Positions 24,350-31,884 of a DNA stretch of 64,000 nucleotides are shown piece by piece (positions within the stretch are counted from its first letter, which is position 1; the number at the start of each line of letters is the position of its first letter). Both the position numbers and the translations under genes were made by a program. Under the pieces are notes generated by a model, which was given only the letters and a program-made list of their open reading frames with translations, was not told where the DNA came from and did not search any database. This DNA is from an uncultured bacterium (GTDB taxonomy: Bacteria; Actinomycetota; Coriobacteriia; Coriobacteriales; Coriobacteriaceae): the NCBI GenBank assembly GCA_905215525.1, contig CAJMQJ010000007.1, positions 1 through 64,000 of the forward strand, written 5' to 3'.

Positions 24350-24376
24350 AAACGTACAAGTCGTAAGAGCGACTGC

Positions 24377-24637
24377 TTATTTAGCGCGCTCGACGACCTC
24401 GATGAGGCGCCAACGCTTCATCTTGGACATAGGACGGGTCTCCATAACGCGGACGGTGTCGCCCACGCCAGCCGTGCACTCCTCGTCGTGAGCGTGCAGC
24501 TTCTTGGAGCTGGTCATCATCTTGCCGTACTTAGGGTGACGCTTGCGCTCGGTGATGGTGACAACGATGGTCTTGGCACCGGAGACGGAGGTAACGACAC
24601 CCGTACGGACCTTACGCGAGTTACGCGAATCAGTCAT
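24377..24637 (-). CDS. rpsQ: 30S ribosomal protein S17
   Basis: An 86-residue S17, a primary 16S rRNA-binding protein. It has GVVTSVSGAKTIVVTITERKR at the N-terminal half, HAHDEECTAGVGDTVRVMETRPMSKMKRWR in the middle and end (shown in parts), and the normal length. It lies 16 bases after rpmC and is the last S10-operon gene before the structured spacer. The ATG has an AAGGAGAG site. Confidence 0.97.
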   Translation of the reverse strand: MTDSRNSRKVRTGVVTSVSGAKTIVVTITERKRHPKYGKMMTSSKKLHAHDEECTAGVGDTVRVMETRPMSKMKRWRLIEVVERAK

Positions 24638-24653
24638 GTTCTCTCCTTAGGTC

Positions 24654-24869
24654 CTACTCGGCGACAGCGGACTTCTCCGCTGCGATCTCGCGGGCGCGCT
24701 GCTCCGTGAGGACGCGAGCGATGTCCTTCTTCACGGTGTTGACGCGAGCGGTGTTGTCCAGCTGGCTGGTGGCCATCTGGAAACGAAGGTTAAAGAGCTC
24801 GGCGCGCATTTCCTTCAGCTTCTCAACGAGCTGAGCGTCCGAGAGCTCACGAATCTCTGCGGGCTTCAT
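24654..24869 (-). CDS. rpmC: 50S ribosomal protein L29
   Basis: A 71-residue L29 near the exit tunnel. It begins MKPAEIRELSDAQLVEKLKE and has the family ELFNLRFQMATSQLDN and a helical ARVLTEQRAREI end. Its ATG overlaps the rplP stop by one base (TAATG), giving translational coupling. Length is normal with a short Ala/Glu-rich end. Confidence 0.97.
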   Translation of the reverse strand: MKPAEIRELSDAQLVEKLKEMRAELFNLRFQMATSQLDNTARVNTVKKDIARVLTEQRAREIAAEKSAVAE

Positions 24870-25372
24870 TAGTTCTCCTCCTTGGCGGCGGCGGCGTCCT
24901 CAGCAGCCCACTTGGCCTCGAGAGCGGCCTCCTCAGCCATCTCCTTCTCGATGCGCTGCTCAGCGTTCTTGGCAGCAACAATCTTGGTCTTGATGGGAAG
25001 CTTGTGCTGTGCAAGACGCAGAGCCTCGCGAGCGACCTCCTCGGGCACGCCCTTGACCTCGAACATGATGCGGCCGGGCTTGACGACGGCCACCCACTCC
25101 TCGGGGTTACCCTTACCAGAACCCATGCGAGTCTCGGCAGGCTTCTTGGTGATGGGCTTATCGGGGAAGATCGTGATGTAGACACGACCGCCACGCTTCA
25201 TGTAGCGGGTCATGGCAATACGAGCGGCCTCGATCTGACGGTTGGTGATCCAATGGGCCTCGAGAGCCTGGATACCAAACTCGCCGAAATGCAGCTCGGT
25301 ATTACCCTTGGCCTGGCCCTTCATGGAGCCACGCTGCACCTTGCGGTGAAGAATACGCTTAGGGGCAAGCAC
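24869..25372 (-). CDS. rplP: 50S ribosomal protein L16 with C-terminal extension
   Basis: A 167-residue L16, next to the peptidyl-transferase centre. It has MLAPKRILHRKVQRGSMKG, ITNRQIEAARIAMTRYMKRG and GSGKGNPEEWVAVVKPG, all diagnostic. The usual length is 136-145 residues. Here about 25 extra residues at the end are Ala/Glu-rich (EKEMAEEAALEAKWAAED). It begins with GTG at the last base of rpsC, so the two are coupled. The tail probably lies on the ribosome surface. Confidence 0.96.
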   Translation of the reverse strand: MLAPKRILHRKVQRGSMKGQAKGNTELHFGEFGIQALEAHWITNRQIEAARIAMTRYMKRGGRVYITIFPDKPITKKPAETRMGSGKGNPEEWVAVVKPGRIMFEVKGVPEEVAREALRLAQHKLPIKTKIVAAKNAEQRIEKEMAEEAALEAKWAAEDAAAAKEEN

Positions 25373-26082
25373 TACTGACCCCTCCTCTCGGAGTTACGAC
25401 GACGAGGACGGGAAGAGCCCTCGAGTGCAGGGTTGGGAACAGGCTGGCCCGGGAGCTTCTCGCCCAGGTAGATCCAGACCTTCACGCCGCAAGCGCCCAT
25501 GGTGGTGCTGGCGACAGCCGTGCCGTAGTCGATCTTGGCACGGAGGGTGTGCAGAGGCACGCGACCCTCACGGTACCACTCACGACGGCCCATCTCGGCA
25601 CCGCCGAGACGACCGGAGCACTGGATACGGATGCCCTTAGCGCCGGCCTTGCGGGCGGACTGGACAGCCTTGCGCATAGCGCGACGGAAGGCAACGCGGC
25701 CCTCGAGCTGCTCGGCGATAGACTGAGCAACGAGGTTGGCGTCGAGCTCGGGGCGCTTGATCTCGACAACGTCGACGGAGAGCTGGCCCTTGGAGACGCC
25801 AGCGACCTTCTCGAGCTCGGTGCGGAGGGTATCGATCTCGGCACCCTTCTTACCGATGACAACGCCGGGGCGAGCGGTGAGGATGATGACCTTCACCTTG
25901 TCGCCAGCGCGCTCGATCTCGACGCGGGAGACAGCTGCGCGGGAAAGACGCTTCTCGAGGTACTTGCGGATCTCGAGATCGTTACCGAGGGTCTTAGCGT
26001 AATCCTTCTCTGCGAACCAGCGGGAGCGCCAGTTCTCGGTGATGCCAAGACGGAAGCCGGTGGGGTAGACTTTCTGACCCAT
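25372..26082 (-). CDS. rpsC: 30S ribosomal protein S3
   Basis: A 236-residue S3 at the mRNA entry site. It begins MGQKVYPTGFRLGITENWRS, has a KH domain (VIILTARPGVVIGKKGAEID), and the C-terminal domain LGGAEMGRREWYREGRVPLHTLRA (in parts). The last 25 residues are Arg-rich. Length is normal. It lies six bases from rplV, with an AAGGAGG before its ATG. Confidence 0.98.
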   Translation of the reverse strand: MGQKVYPTGFRLGITENWRSRWFAEKDYAKTLGNDLEIRKYLEKRLSRAAVSRVEIERAGDKVKVIILTARPGVVIGKKGAEIDTLRTELEKVAGVSKGQLSVDVVEIKRPELDANLVAQSIAEQLEGRVAFRRAMRKAVQSARKAGAKGIRIQCSGRLGGAEMGRREWYREGRVPLHTLRAKIDYGTAVASTTMGACGVKVWIYLGEKLPGQPVPNPALEGSSRPRRRNSERRGQ

Positions 26083-26088
26083 ACAGCT

Positions 26089-26460
26089 TTACGCCTCCTT
26101 TCGAGGAGCAACGACGACGGTGATGTGGGAAGTACGCTTCAGAATGCGAGAAGCGGAACCCTTGGCGCGGGGACGGATGCGCTTAAGCGTCGGACCCTCG
26201 TCAACATAGGCAGCGGCGACAACCAGGTTGTCGGCACGCAGACCGTTGTTGTTCTCGGCGTTCGCAACGGCGGAACGGAGAACCTTCTCGACATCCACGG
26301 CGACGGCGCGGTCGCAGAAGTGGAGGATGTCGAAGGCCTGAGCGACAGGCTTGCGGCGGATCAGATTGACCACCAGGCGGGCCTTGCTGGGGGAAACACG
26401 CACGTACTTAGCGACGGCGCGAACCTCGGTGGCCTCAGTTTCAATAGACTTAGTTGCCAT
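26089..26460 (-). CDS. rplV: 50S ribosomal protein L22
   Basis: A 123-residue L22 that lines the exit tunnel. It has AVAKYVRVSPSKARLVVNLI at the start, the NAENNNGL block, and the beta-hairpin GPTLKRIRPRAKGSASRILK that reaches the tunnel. Residues in this loop look wild-type. Length is a little longer at the N-terminus than in E. coli. It lies in the operon between rpsS and rpsC. Confidence 0.97.
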   Translation of the reverse strand: MATKSIETEATEVRAVAKYVRVSPSKARLVVNLIRRKPVAQAFDILHFCDRAVAVDVEKVLRSAVANAENNNGLRADNLVVAAAYVDEGPTLKRIRPRAKGSASRILKRTSHITVVVAPRKEA

Positions 26461-26474
26461 TTACGGTTAACCCC

Positions 26475-26735
26475 CTATTTGGCCTTGTGGCCACGGAACG
26501 TACGAGTCGGCGCGAACTCGCCGAGCTTGTGACCAACCATGGACTCGGTAACATACACGGGCACATGCTTGCGGCCGTCGTGGACGGCGATGGTGTGACC
26601 AACCATCTCGGGGAAGATGGTGGACGCGCGGGACCAGGTCTTCACGACGTCCTTCTTGCCAGCCTCGTTCATCGCGGTGATACGCGAGAGAAGGCGAGTC
26701 TCCACGAACGGGCCCTTTTTGAGACTTCTGCTCAT
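26475..26735 (-). CDS. rpsS: 30S ribosomal protein S19
   Basis: An 86-residue S19 of the 30S head. MSRSLKKGPFVETRLLSRI, WSRASTIFPEMVGHTIAVHDG and GHKLGEFAPTRTFRGH are all typical. It sits between rplB and rplV in the classical S10-operon order, with an AGGAGAAAG site before the ATG. Confidence 0.98.
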   Translation of the reverse strand: MSRSLKKGPFVETRLLSRITAMNEAGKKDVVKTWSRASTIFPEMVGHTIAVHDGRKHVPVYVTESMVGHKLGEFAPTRTFRGHKAK

Positions 26736-26767
26736 AAGTGCTTTCTCCTAAAACTCGGTATCCGAAA

Positions 26768-27598
26768 TTACTTCTTACGGCGACGAATGATGTGCTGGTT
26801 CGAGACCTTCTTCTTCTTGCGCGTACGAAGGCCCTTCGTCGGCTTACCCCAGGGGGTAACAGAGGGACGACCAGAGGTGTGGTTCTTGCCCTCGCCACCG
26901 CCGTGCGGGTGATCGACAGGGTTCATGACGGTACCGCGGACGGTCGGGCGCACGTTCATGTGACGCTTACGGCCGGCCTTGCCGATGACGATGTTGGCGT
27001 GATCGGCGTTGCCGACCTCACCGACGGTGGCGCGGCAGGTAACGAGGATGCGGCGCATCTCGGAGGAAGGCATACGGACGATAGCGTACTTGCCCTCCTT
27101 ACCCATCAGCTGGCAGGAGTTACCGGCGGAACGGGCGATAGCAGCGCCCTTGCCCGGCTGGAACTCGACGGCGTGGATAAGCGTACCCACGGGGATGTCG
27201 GCGAGGGGCAGAGCGTTGCCCGGCTTGATGTCGGCGTCAGAACCGGACATGATGGTCTGACCGACCTCGAGGCCCTTGGGGGCCAGGATGTAGCGCTTCT
27301 CACCGTCAGCGTAGTGCAGCAGAGCGATGCGAGCGGAACGGTTCGGATCGTACTCGATCGTGGCAACCTTGGCGGGCACACCGTCCTTGTTGCGCTTGAA
27401 GTCGATCACGCGGTAACGACGCTTCACGCCGCCGCCCTGGTGGCGGGTGGTGATGCGGCCGTTGTTGTTACGACCGGCCTTCTTGGGCAGGGGCTCGAGA
27501 AGAGACTTCTCGGGCATGGTGCAGGTGATCTCGGAGAAATCGGAGATCGTCTGCCAACGCCTACCAGCGGAGGTCGGCTTAAGGTGCTTTACAGCCAT
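26768..27598 (-). CDS. rplB: 50S ribosomal protein L2
   Basis: A 276-residue L2, needed for subunit joining and peptidyl transfer. It has MAVKHLKPTSAGRRWQT, the central GGGVKRRYRVIDFKRNKDG, and the essential histidine region MNPVDHPHGGGEGKNHTSGR. Translation could extend to 27673, but the ATG at 27598 has an AAAGGG site and gives the family start. A 179-base spacer with a hairpin separates it from rplW, a longer gap than usual inside an S10 operon. Confidence 0.98.
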   Translation of the reverse strand: MAVKHLKPTSAGRRWQTISDFSEITCTMPEKSLLEPLPKKAGRNNNGRITTRHQGGGVKRRYRVIDFKRNKDGVPAKVATIEYDPNRSARIALLHYADGEKRYILAPKGLEVGQTIMSGSDADIKPGNALPLADIPVGTLIHAVEFQPGKGAAIARSAGNSCQLMGKEGKYAIVRMPSSEMRRILVTCRATVGEVGNADHANIVIGKAGRKRHMNVRPTVRGTVMNPVDHPHGGGEGKNHTSGRPSVTPWGKPTKGLRTRKKKKVSNQHIIRRRKK

Positions 27599-27678
27599 TA
27601 CAATCCCTTTCAATAGGAATCCGTTAGCCATCGCAGACAGGGATTCGAGGTTCTGCCTCGGGTGCGATGACACCGGAC

Positions 27679-27760
27679 GTATACACGGTTCCGGGCGTGT
27701 CCATTTTATACGCCCAAAACCTTGAGCTCTCGCCTCCCCTTTTTGGGAGGCATGAGCTCA
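27679..27760 (-). promoter_or_regulatory. Hairpin and GTATACACGG box in the rplW-rplB spacer
   Basis: A long stem, TGAGCTC...GCCTCCC / GGGAGGC...GAGCTCA (27723-27760), is followed on the minus strand by AAGGTTTT. It could act as an internal terminator or attenuator. Beyond it is a 24-base box (27679-27702) almost identical to one upstream of rplC (29544-29567). Confidence 0.5.
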
Positions 27761-27777
27761 CTCAACAGCAGCGAGTC

Positions 27778-28065
27778 TTAGGCCTGGTTGCCAAAGACCT
27801 CGATGGTGTCGCCCTCGGCCAGCGTGACGATGGCCTTCTTCCAAGAACGGGTCTTGCCGGCGACATAGCGCACGCGCTTGGTCTTGGGCTTGACCGTCAG
27901 GGTGTTCACGCGAACGACCTTGACGCCGAAGATCTCCTCGACAGCGTCCTTGATCTGATACTTGTTAGCATCCTTGGCGACCTCGAACGTGTACTTGTTC
28001 TGCTCCATGCCGGAGAAGGAACGCTCGGACACGATCGGACGGATGATGATCTCGTGGGCGGTCAT
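27778..28065 (-). CDS. rplW: 50S ribosomal protein L23
   Basis: A 95-residue L23 at the exit-tunnel rim, a docking site for trigger factor and SRP. It begins MTAHEIIIRPIVSERSF and has YTFEVAKDANKYQIKDAVEEIF and VRVNTLTVKPKTKRV, all typical. Its ATG directly abuts the rplD stop, so the two are coupled. Length is normal. Confidence 0.97.
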   Translation of the reverse strand: MTAHEIIIRPIVSERSFSGMEQNKYTFEVAKDANKYQIKDAVEEIFGVKVVRVNTLTVKPKTKRVRYVAGKTRSWKKAIVTLAEGDTIEVFGNQA

Positions 28066-28692
28066 TTATGCAAGCACCTCCCCGAAGTGAGCGGCGATGT
28101 CGGCGGGCATCAGCACAGCGTTGTTGTTGACGAGATCGTAGGTGTTGGCCTCGTCAGCGGTGATGATGAACGTCTTGGGAATGTTGCGGAACGACAGGTA
28201 GGCGTTGACGTCCTCATCGCGAACGATGATGGTCAGACGCTTGCCCTCAAGGCCGAGAGCCTTGAGCATGGCGACGGCAGCCTTGGTGGAAGGCTTCTCG
28301 AAGCCGTAGTCGTCGACGAGCACGAGCTCGCCATCGGCCAGCTTGGCGGACAGCGCGGAGCGCATAGCCAGCTTGACCTCCTTGTTGTTCATACGCTTAG
28401 CGTAGGAACGGGGCTTGGGGGCGAAGACAACGCCACCGTGACGCCACTGGGCAGCACGGATGGAACCCTGGCGGGCACGGCCGGTGCCCTTCTGACGCCA
28501 AGGCTTCTTGCCGCCACCGGAAACCTCAGAGCGACCCTTAGCAGACTGGGTGCCCTGACGCCAAGAGGCCATCTGGCACTTGACGATGTGGTGCATAACG
28601 TGGATGTTCGGCTCGATGCCGTACACCTCAGCGGCGAGCTCGGCCTCGGCGACCTTCTTGCCCTCGCTGTTCTTTACTTCAAACTTTGCCAT
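28066..28692 (-). CDS. rplD: 50S ribosomal protein L4
   Basis: A 208-residue L4, whose long loop reaches the exit tunnel. It has the QMASWRQGTQSAKGRSEVSG-type block, KPWRQKGTGRARQGSIRA and the conserved end regions. In many bacteria L4 binds the S10 leader and represses the operon; whether it does so here is unknown, because the operon is rearranged. It lies between rplC and rplW. Length is normal. Confidence 0.97.
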   Translation of the reverse strand: MAKFEVKNSEGKKVAEAELAAEVYGIEPNIHVMHHIVKCQMASWRQGTQSAKGRSEVSGGGKKPWRQKGTGRARQGSIRAAQWRHGGVVFAPKPRSYAKRMNNKEVKLAMRSALSAKLADGELVLVDDYGFEKPSTKAAVAMLKALGLEGKRLTIIVRDEDVNAYLSFRNIPKTFIITADEANTYDLVNNNAVLMPADIAAHFGEVLA

Positions 28693-28738
28693 TTAAGTGT
28701 TCTCCTTGGTATGACGCTGGGCTAAATGGGCTGGGCCC

Positions 28739-29359
28739 TTAGGCCATACGGATGGCGACGAGACCATTCTTGGCACCCGGGACAGCGCCCTTGACCAAGA
28801 TGAGGTTCTGCTCGGCATCGATGCGGACAACGGAAAGGTTCTTGACGGTAACGCGCTCGTTACCCATGTGACCGGCCATCTTTACGCCCTTGAGGACGCG
28901 CGCAGGATAGGCGCACTGACCGATAGAACCGGGGTGACGCTGGAAGTGAGAACCATGCGTCATAGGACCGCGGCGCTGACCCCAGCGCTTGATGCGACCC
29001 TGGAAGCCCTTACCCTTGGAGGTACCGATGACGTCGACCTTCTCGACATCAGCGAAATCAGCGACGGTGACGACCTCGCCGACCTTGTGCTCCTCGCCGT
29101 TCTCGACGCGGACCTCACGAAGGAAGCGGACAGGCTCGACGCCAGCCTTGGCGAAGTGACCAGCCATGGGCTTGTTCACGTTCTTGGCCTTGATGTCGCC
29201 GAAACCGATCTGGACGGCGTCATAGCCGTCGGTTGCCTGAGTTTTAACCTGCGAGACAGCGCAGGGGCCAGCCTGGATGACCGTGACGGGAACGACGTTA
29301 TCGTTCTCGTCCCAAACCTGGGTCATGCCAATCTTGCGGCCGAGAATCATGCTGATCAA
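28739..29359 (-). CDS. rplC: 50S ribosomal protein L3
   Basis: A 206-residue L3, an early 50S assembly protein. It begins ISMILGRKIGMTQVWDEN and has the KGKGFQGRIKRWGQRRGPMTHGS core (in parts) and HMGNERVTVKNL. The family start is matched by a TTG at 29359; an ATG at 29350 is the alternative. No strong ribosome site is seen for either. It is the first gene of this block, and rpsJ, its usual upstream partner, is 24 kb away. Its leader is therefore new. Confidence 0.96.
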   Translation of the reverse strand: MISMILGRKIGMTQVWDENDNVVPVTVIQAGPCAVSQVKTQATDGYDAVQIGFGDIKAKNVNKPMAGHFAKAGVEPVRFLREVRVENGEEHKVGEVVTVADFADVEKVDVIGTSKGKGFQGRIKRWGQRRGPMTHGSHFQRHPGSIGQCAYPARVLKGVKMAGHMGNERVTVKNLSVVRIDAEQNLILVKGAVPGAKNGLVAIRMA

Positions 29360-29958
29360 GATATGATCCCAACTCTCGCGTGGTCTTGGGACAATGCGTA
29401 CACCACCGAGCGTACGCCCCTAGAGGACCACTACTTACACGACGTGCTCCCCAGCCTTGTATTGTGTCCGAACTACCTGACAACCCTATTAAGCAGGCAT
29501 TTTGTCCAGCCAGAATACTCCCCTGGTTTCACACAGCTGTTTAGTATACACGGCTGCGGGCGTATCCATCGAGATTCATATTTCACTCACATTGTTTACG
29601 CAGGTAAAGTGCGTGGAGTCGCCTGGGGCCGGCAGAGCGGCGGCGAAATATATTAAGGTTGCTGCTCTGCCGGGCTTGGGAGACGACACGTTGACGCCTG
29701 CTTAACTCTGCTCGCTCAGGCTAAAGACTTTGTTGGGGATCCACTATTTGTTGGAGGGTGAATTTGCTTTGAAGCGGTTTGCCTTCCGCCTGTGGCTTTT
29801 TTGAATTGGCGGCTGACGCTGCCGCGACTTATTGCCAAGAGGACTTCAACACCATCGGCGCTCATGAGACGAGCGGGACACGGCGACCTCCTCAAGGCAG
29901 AAGAGGAAGGCCCGCGCTCCAGCTCCATTATCGCGGCATCCCGTTTCGGGGCGAAGAA
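29360..29958. other. rplC leader/promoter region and island left border
   Basis: A 600-base spacer without an intact gene. The part near rplC must hold the promoter of the S10-type block. A box at 29544-29567 (GTATACACGG, then CGGGCGTATCC) is nearly the same as in the rplW-rplB spacer and contains TATACT reading minus. A second candidate is TTGTCA-16-TACAAG at about 29461-29488 on the minus strand. From 29678 on it is the decayed copy of the phosphatase 3' end. Confidence 0.55.
29678..29875 (-). pseudogene. Decayed 3'-end copy of the histidine-phosphatase gene
   Basis: The first about 60 bases are nearly identical to 41224-41285, and further blocks match up to about 41495 with an internal deletion. 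On the minus strand it still reads LMSADGVEVLLAISRGSVSRQF, against LMSADDVETVLAVSHGSASRQF in the intact protein. The second catalytic histidine has become Arg and the N-terminal RHG part is absent. It cannot encode an active enzyme and marks the left border of the accessory island. Confidence 0.8.
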
Positions 29959-30756
29959 CTAGAGCACCGAGAACCGGATGAAATTGTACGTGCAGATCAC
30001 GATGATGAGCACGAGGGCGAACACGTAGAGCTTATCGACCGCCGCCGAGTCCATCCGGCGCAGCAGGCGGCGCCCCACGACCGACCCAAGCACCGCCATC
30101 GCCGCCATGCCCAGCAGGACCACGGGGAGGAACGCGGGCACGCTGCCCGTGGCCAGCGTGTAGATGAGGCTCGCCGTCTGCGAGAACGCGATGATGAACA
30201 GCGACGCCTGCGCGGCGGGCTTGCTCTCCATGGCGAAGAAGAAGACGAGGATGGCCAGGTTGAAGGGGCCGCCGCCGATGCCGAGGAAGGACCAGCACGC
30301 CCCGGCGCAGAACCCTATGAGCGCCTGCGCCCACGCATTCTCGAGCTTGAGGCCCTTGATGCGCGCCTTGTTGAGCGTGTAGGCCAGCACGAGGACGGCG
30401 AGCACGATGAGCACGGCGGCCTGGACCGCGCCGACGAGCTCGGCGTCGGGGAACACGGACCCCAGCCGGTTGAACAACATCTTGCCGATCACGCCGCCCA
30501 CCGCGGAGCTGACGGCGATGGGCGACATCGCCCGCGCGTCGATATCAGACTGCCCGCTCGCCGCGTTCTGCGCGAGCGTGGAGAGCGACATGATGAGCAC
30601 CGACATGCTCGAGAGGAAGCTCACCGTGCTCACGCTCATGACGTTCATCGCGTCGACCACGGGCTTGATGATCACGCCGCCGCCGATGCCACAGAGCGGC
30701 CCCAGAAGCGACGCCAGGAAGCATACCGCGAAGACCAAGATGTATTGAGGACCCAT
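29959..30756 (-). CDS. TSUP (TauE/SafE) family anion exporter
   Basis: A 265-residue membrane protein with about eight hydrophobic segments in two repeats. Each repeat has the family glycine motif: LCGIGGGVIIKPV near residue 22 and SFLGIGGGPFNLAILVFF near 160. TSUP proteins move sulfite, sulfoacetate or other sulfur-containing anions, usually outward. It lies at the distal end of the sulfatase run, so export of sulfate or sulfite released inside the cell is the natural role. This is inferred from context. It starts with ATG after AGGAGCTTG. Confidence 0.88.
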   Translation of the reverse strand: MGPQYILVFAVCFLASLLGPLCGIGGGVIIKPVVDAMNVMSVSTVSFLSSMSVLIMSLSTLAQNAASGQSDIDARAMSPIAVSSAVGGVIGKMLFNRLGSVFPDAELVGAVQAAVLIVLAVLVLAYTLNKARIKGLKLENAWAQALIGFCAGACWSFLGIGGGPFNLAILVFFFAMESKPAAQASLFIIAFSQTASLIYTLATGSVPAFLPVVLLGMAAMAVLGSVVGRRLLRRMDSAAVDKLYVFALVLIIVICTYNFIRFSVL

Positions 30757-30986
30757 CCGAACAAGCTCCTATCGATCGAGCAACACCCTATGCAACGAAT
30801 TGCAAGCGTTCGTATCATTCAAAACCGCAGCGTATGGTTGTGGACTTTTACATATCTCGAACGCTGCTGCGCGATATGTCCCTATTTACGCCGCTCATGC
30901 GGAGCACCGTTGCGCCAAGGGCTAGGCGTCCCCGCCAATCTGCCTGCCGAGTCCATCAATGGCCCGCGCACCGTCTCGACACGCCG

Positions 30987-31235
30987 CTAGTAGTTAGCGA
31001 AGTAATCCTGGTTGAAGATGCACGCGTAGACGACGTCGAGCAGCAGCGCGGTGGAAACGCTCATGGCGAAGTGCCCGATGTTGTCCTCGCGGTGCATCCG
31101 GACAGGAAGTTGATGGTCGCCACGTCGGCGACACCCACGGCGTCCATCACGGGCTTAATGATGATGCCCCGCCGACACCGCAGATGGCACTGATGGTAGA
31201 GGCGAAAAACGCAATGGCGAATACGATTGCTAGCA
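30987..31235 (-). pseudogene. Frameshifted second TSUP exporter remnant
   Basis: Starting at ATG 31235 the minus strand reads MLAIVFAIAFFASTISAICGVGG, then needs a two-base shift to continue GGIIIKPVMDAVGVADVATINF. This is clearly related to the intact TSUP N-terminus (LCGIGGGVIIKPVVDAMNVMS). The middle of the protein is missing, and a short different frame, beginning HREDNIGHFAMSVSTALL, runs to TAG at 30987. It is a tandem duplicate that decayed beside the intact gene. Confidence 0.75.
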
Positions 31236-31257
31236 TATGAAGCGCCTAGACTCTTCC

Positions 31258-31869
31258 CTACTTGTCAGGCATGGCTGCTGCGAGCGTCCGCTCAGCGCGC
31301 TCGCAATAGGACGCGGCGCGCCCCTCGTCACCCTTGTTCTCGTACTGAACCGAGAGCATCTGGCAGAGCAGGGCCTCTTCCATGCCAGCCGCCTCCGACA
31401 ACGCGCGCTCCATCTCGTCGATATAGGCATACGAGCCCTTGAGGAAGACGTCATAGGTGCGACGGTCGGCACGCGCAGCCTCGCGATCACCGTGCTCCTC
31501 GAGGTAGGAGAGCACCTCGCGTGCGTGGGGCTCATCCCCGATCTCCACGTAGAAGGAGAACGCCTTTGCCGCCAGCGCGAGTGTCTGCTCCTCGCTCATC
31601 TTGAGCGAACCCATCTCGCGGATGATGCGCTCGGATGCCTCGACGTCATCCATGGCAAGAGCTGCGTTCAAGCGCATGAAAAGCACGTTGTACTTGGGGT
31701 ACAGCACGCTAGTGAGCGGGCGGTTCAGGACCTTGAGGTAGTTGTTGAGGTCGCCCTCGCGCAGGTACGCCTCGAGCTTGGCGAAGGTTGTGCGCTTTTG
31801 GACCTCCATGTAAATGGTGAACCCGACCGCAACCACTACGACCACAATGCCGATCGTCTTCATATCCAT
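31258..31869 (-). CDS. Membrane-anchored helical (TPR-like) protein of unknown function
   Basis: I do not recognise a named family. The 203 residues begin with a single hydrophobic helix (IGIVVVVVAVGFTIYME, residues 6-22). The rest is an alpha-helical soluble domain with repeated Ala/Leu helix pairs (NALAMDD-like turns, LALAAKAFSFYVEIGDEPHAREVLSYL, then EEALLCQMLSVQYENKGDEGRAASYCERA, given in parts), which looks like tetratricopeptide repeats. It lies between sulfatase B and the TSUP genes on the same strand. It may hold an enzyme or transporter at the inner membrane face; that is inference only. Confidence 0.7.
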   Translation of the reverse strand: MDMKTIGIVVVVVAVGFTIYMEVQKRTTFAKLEAYLREGDLNNYLKVLNRPLTSVLYPKYNVLFMRLNAALAMDDVEASERIIREMGSLKMSEEQTLALAAKAFSFYVEIGDEPHAREVLSYLEEHGDREAARADRRTYDVFLKGSYAYIDEMERALSEAAGMEEALLCQMLSVQYENKGDEGRAASYCERAERTLAAAMPDK

Positions 31870-31884
31870 GGATAGGCCTTTCTC

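Noticed and set aside
29544..29567. Standard sigma-70 promoter for rplC at the TATACT in the shared box
   Set aside because: There is no acceptable -35 hexamer 16-18 bases upstream on the minus strand, so it is reported only as a shared box.
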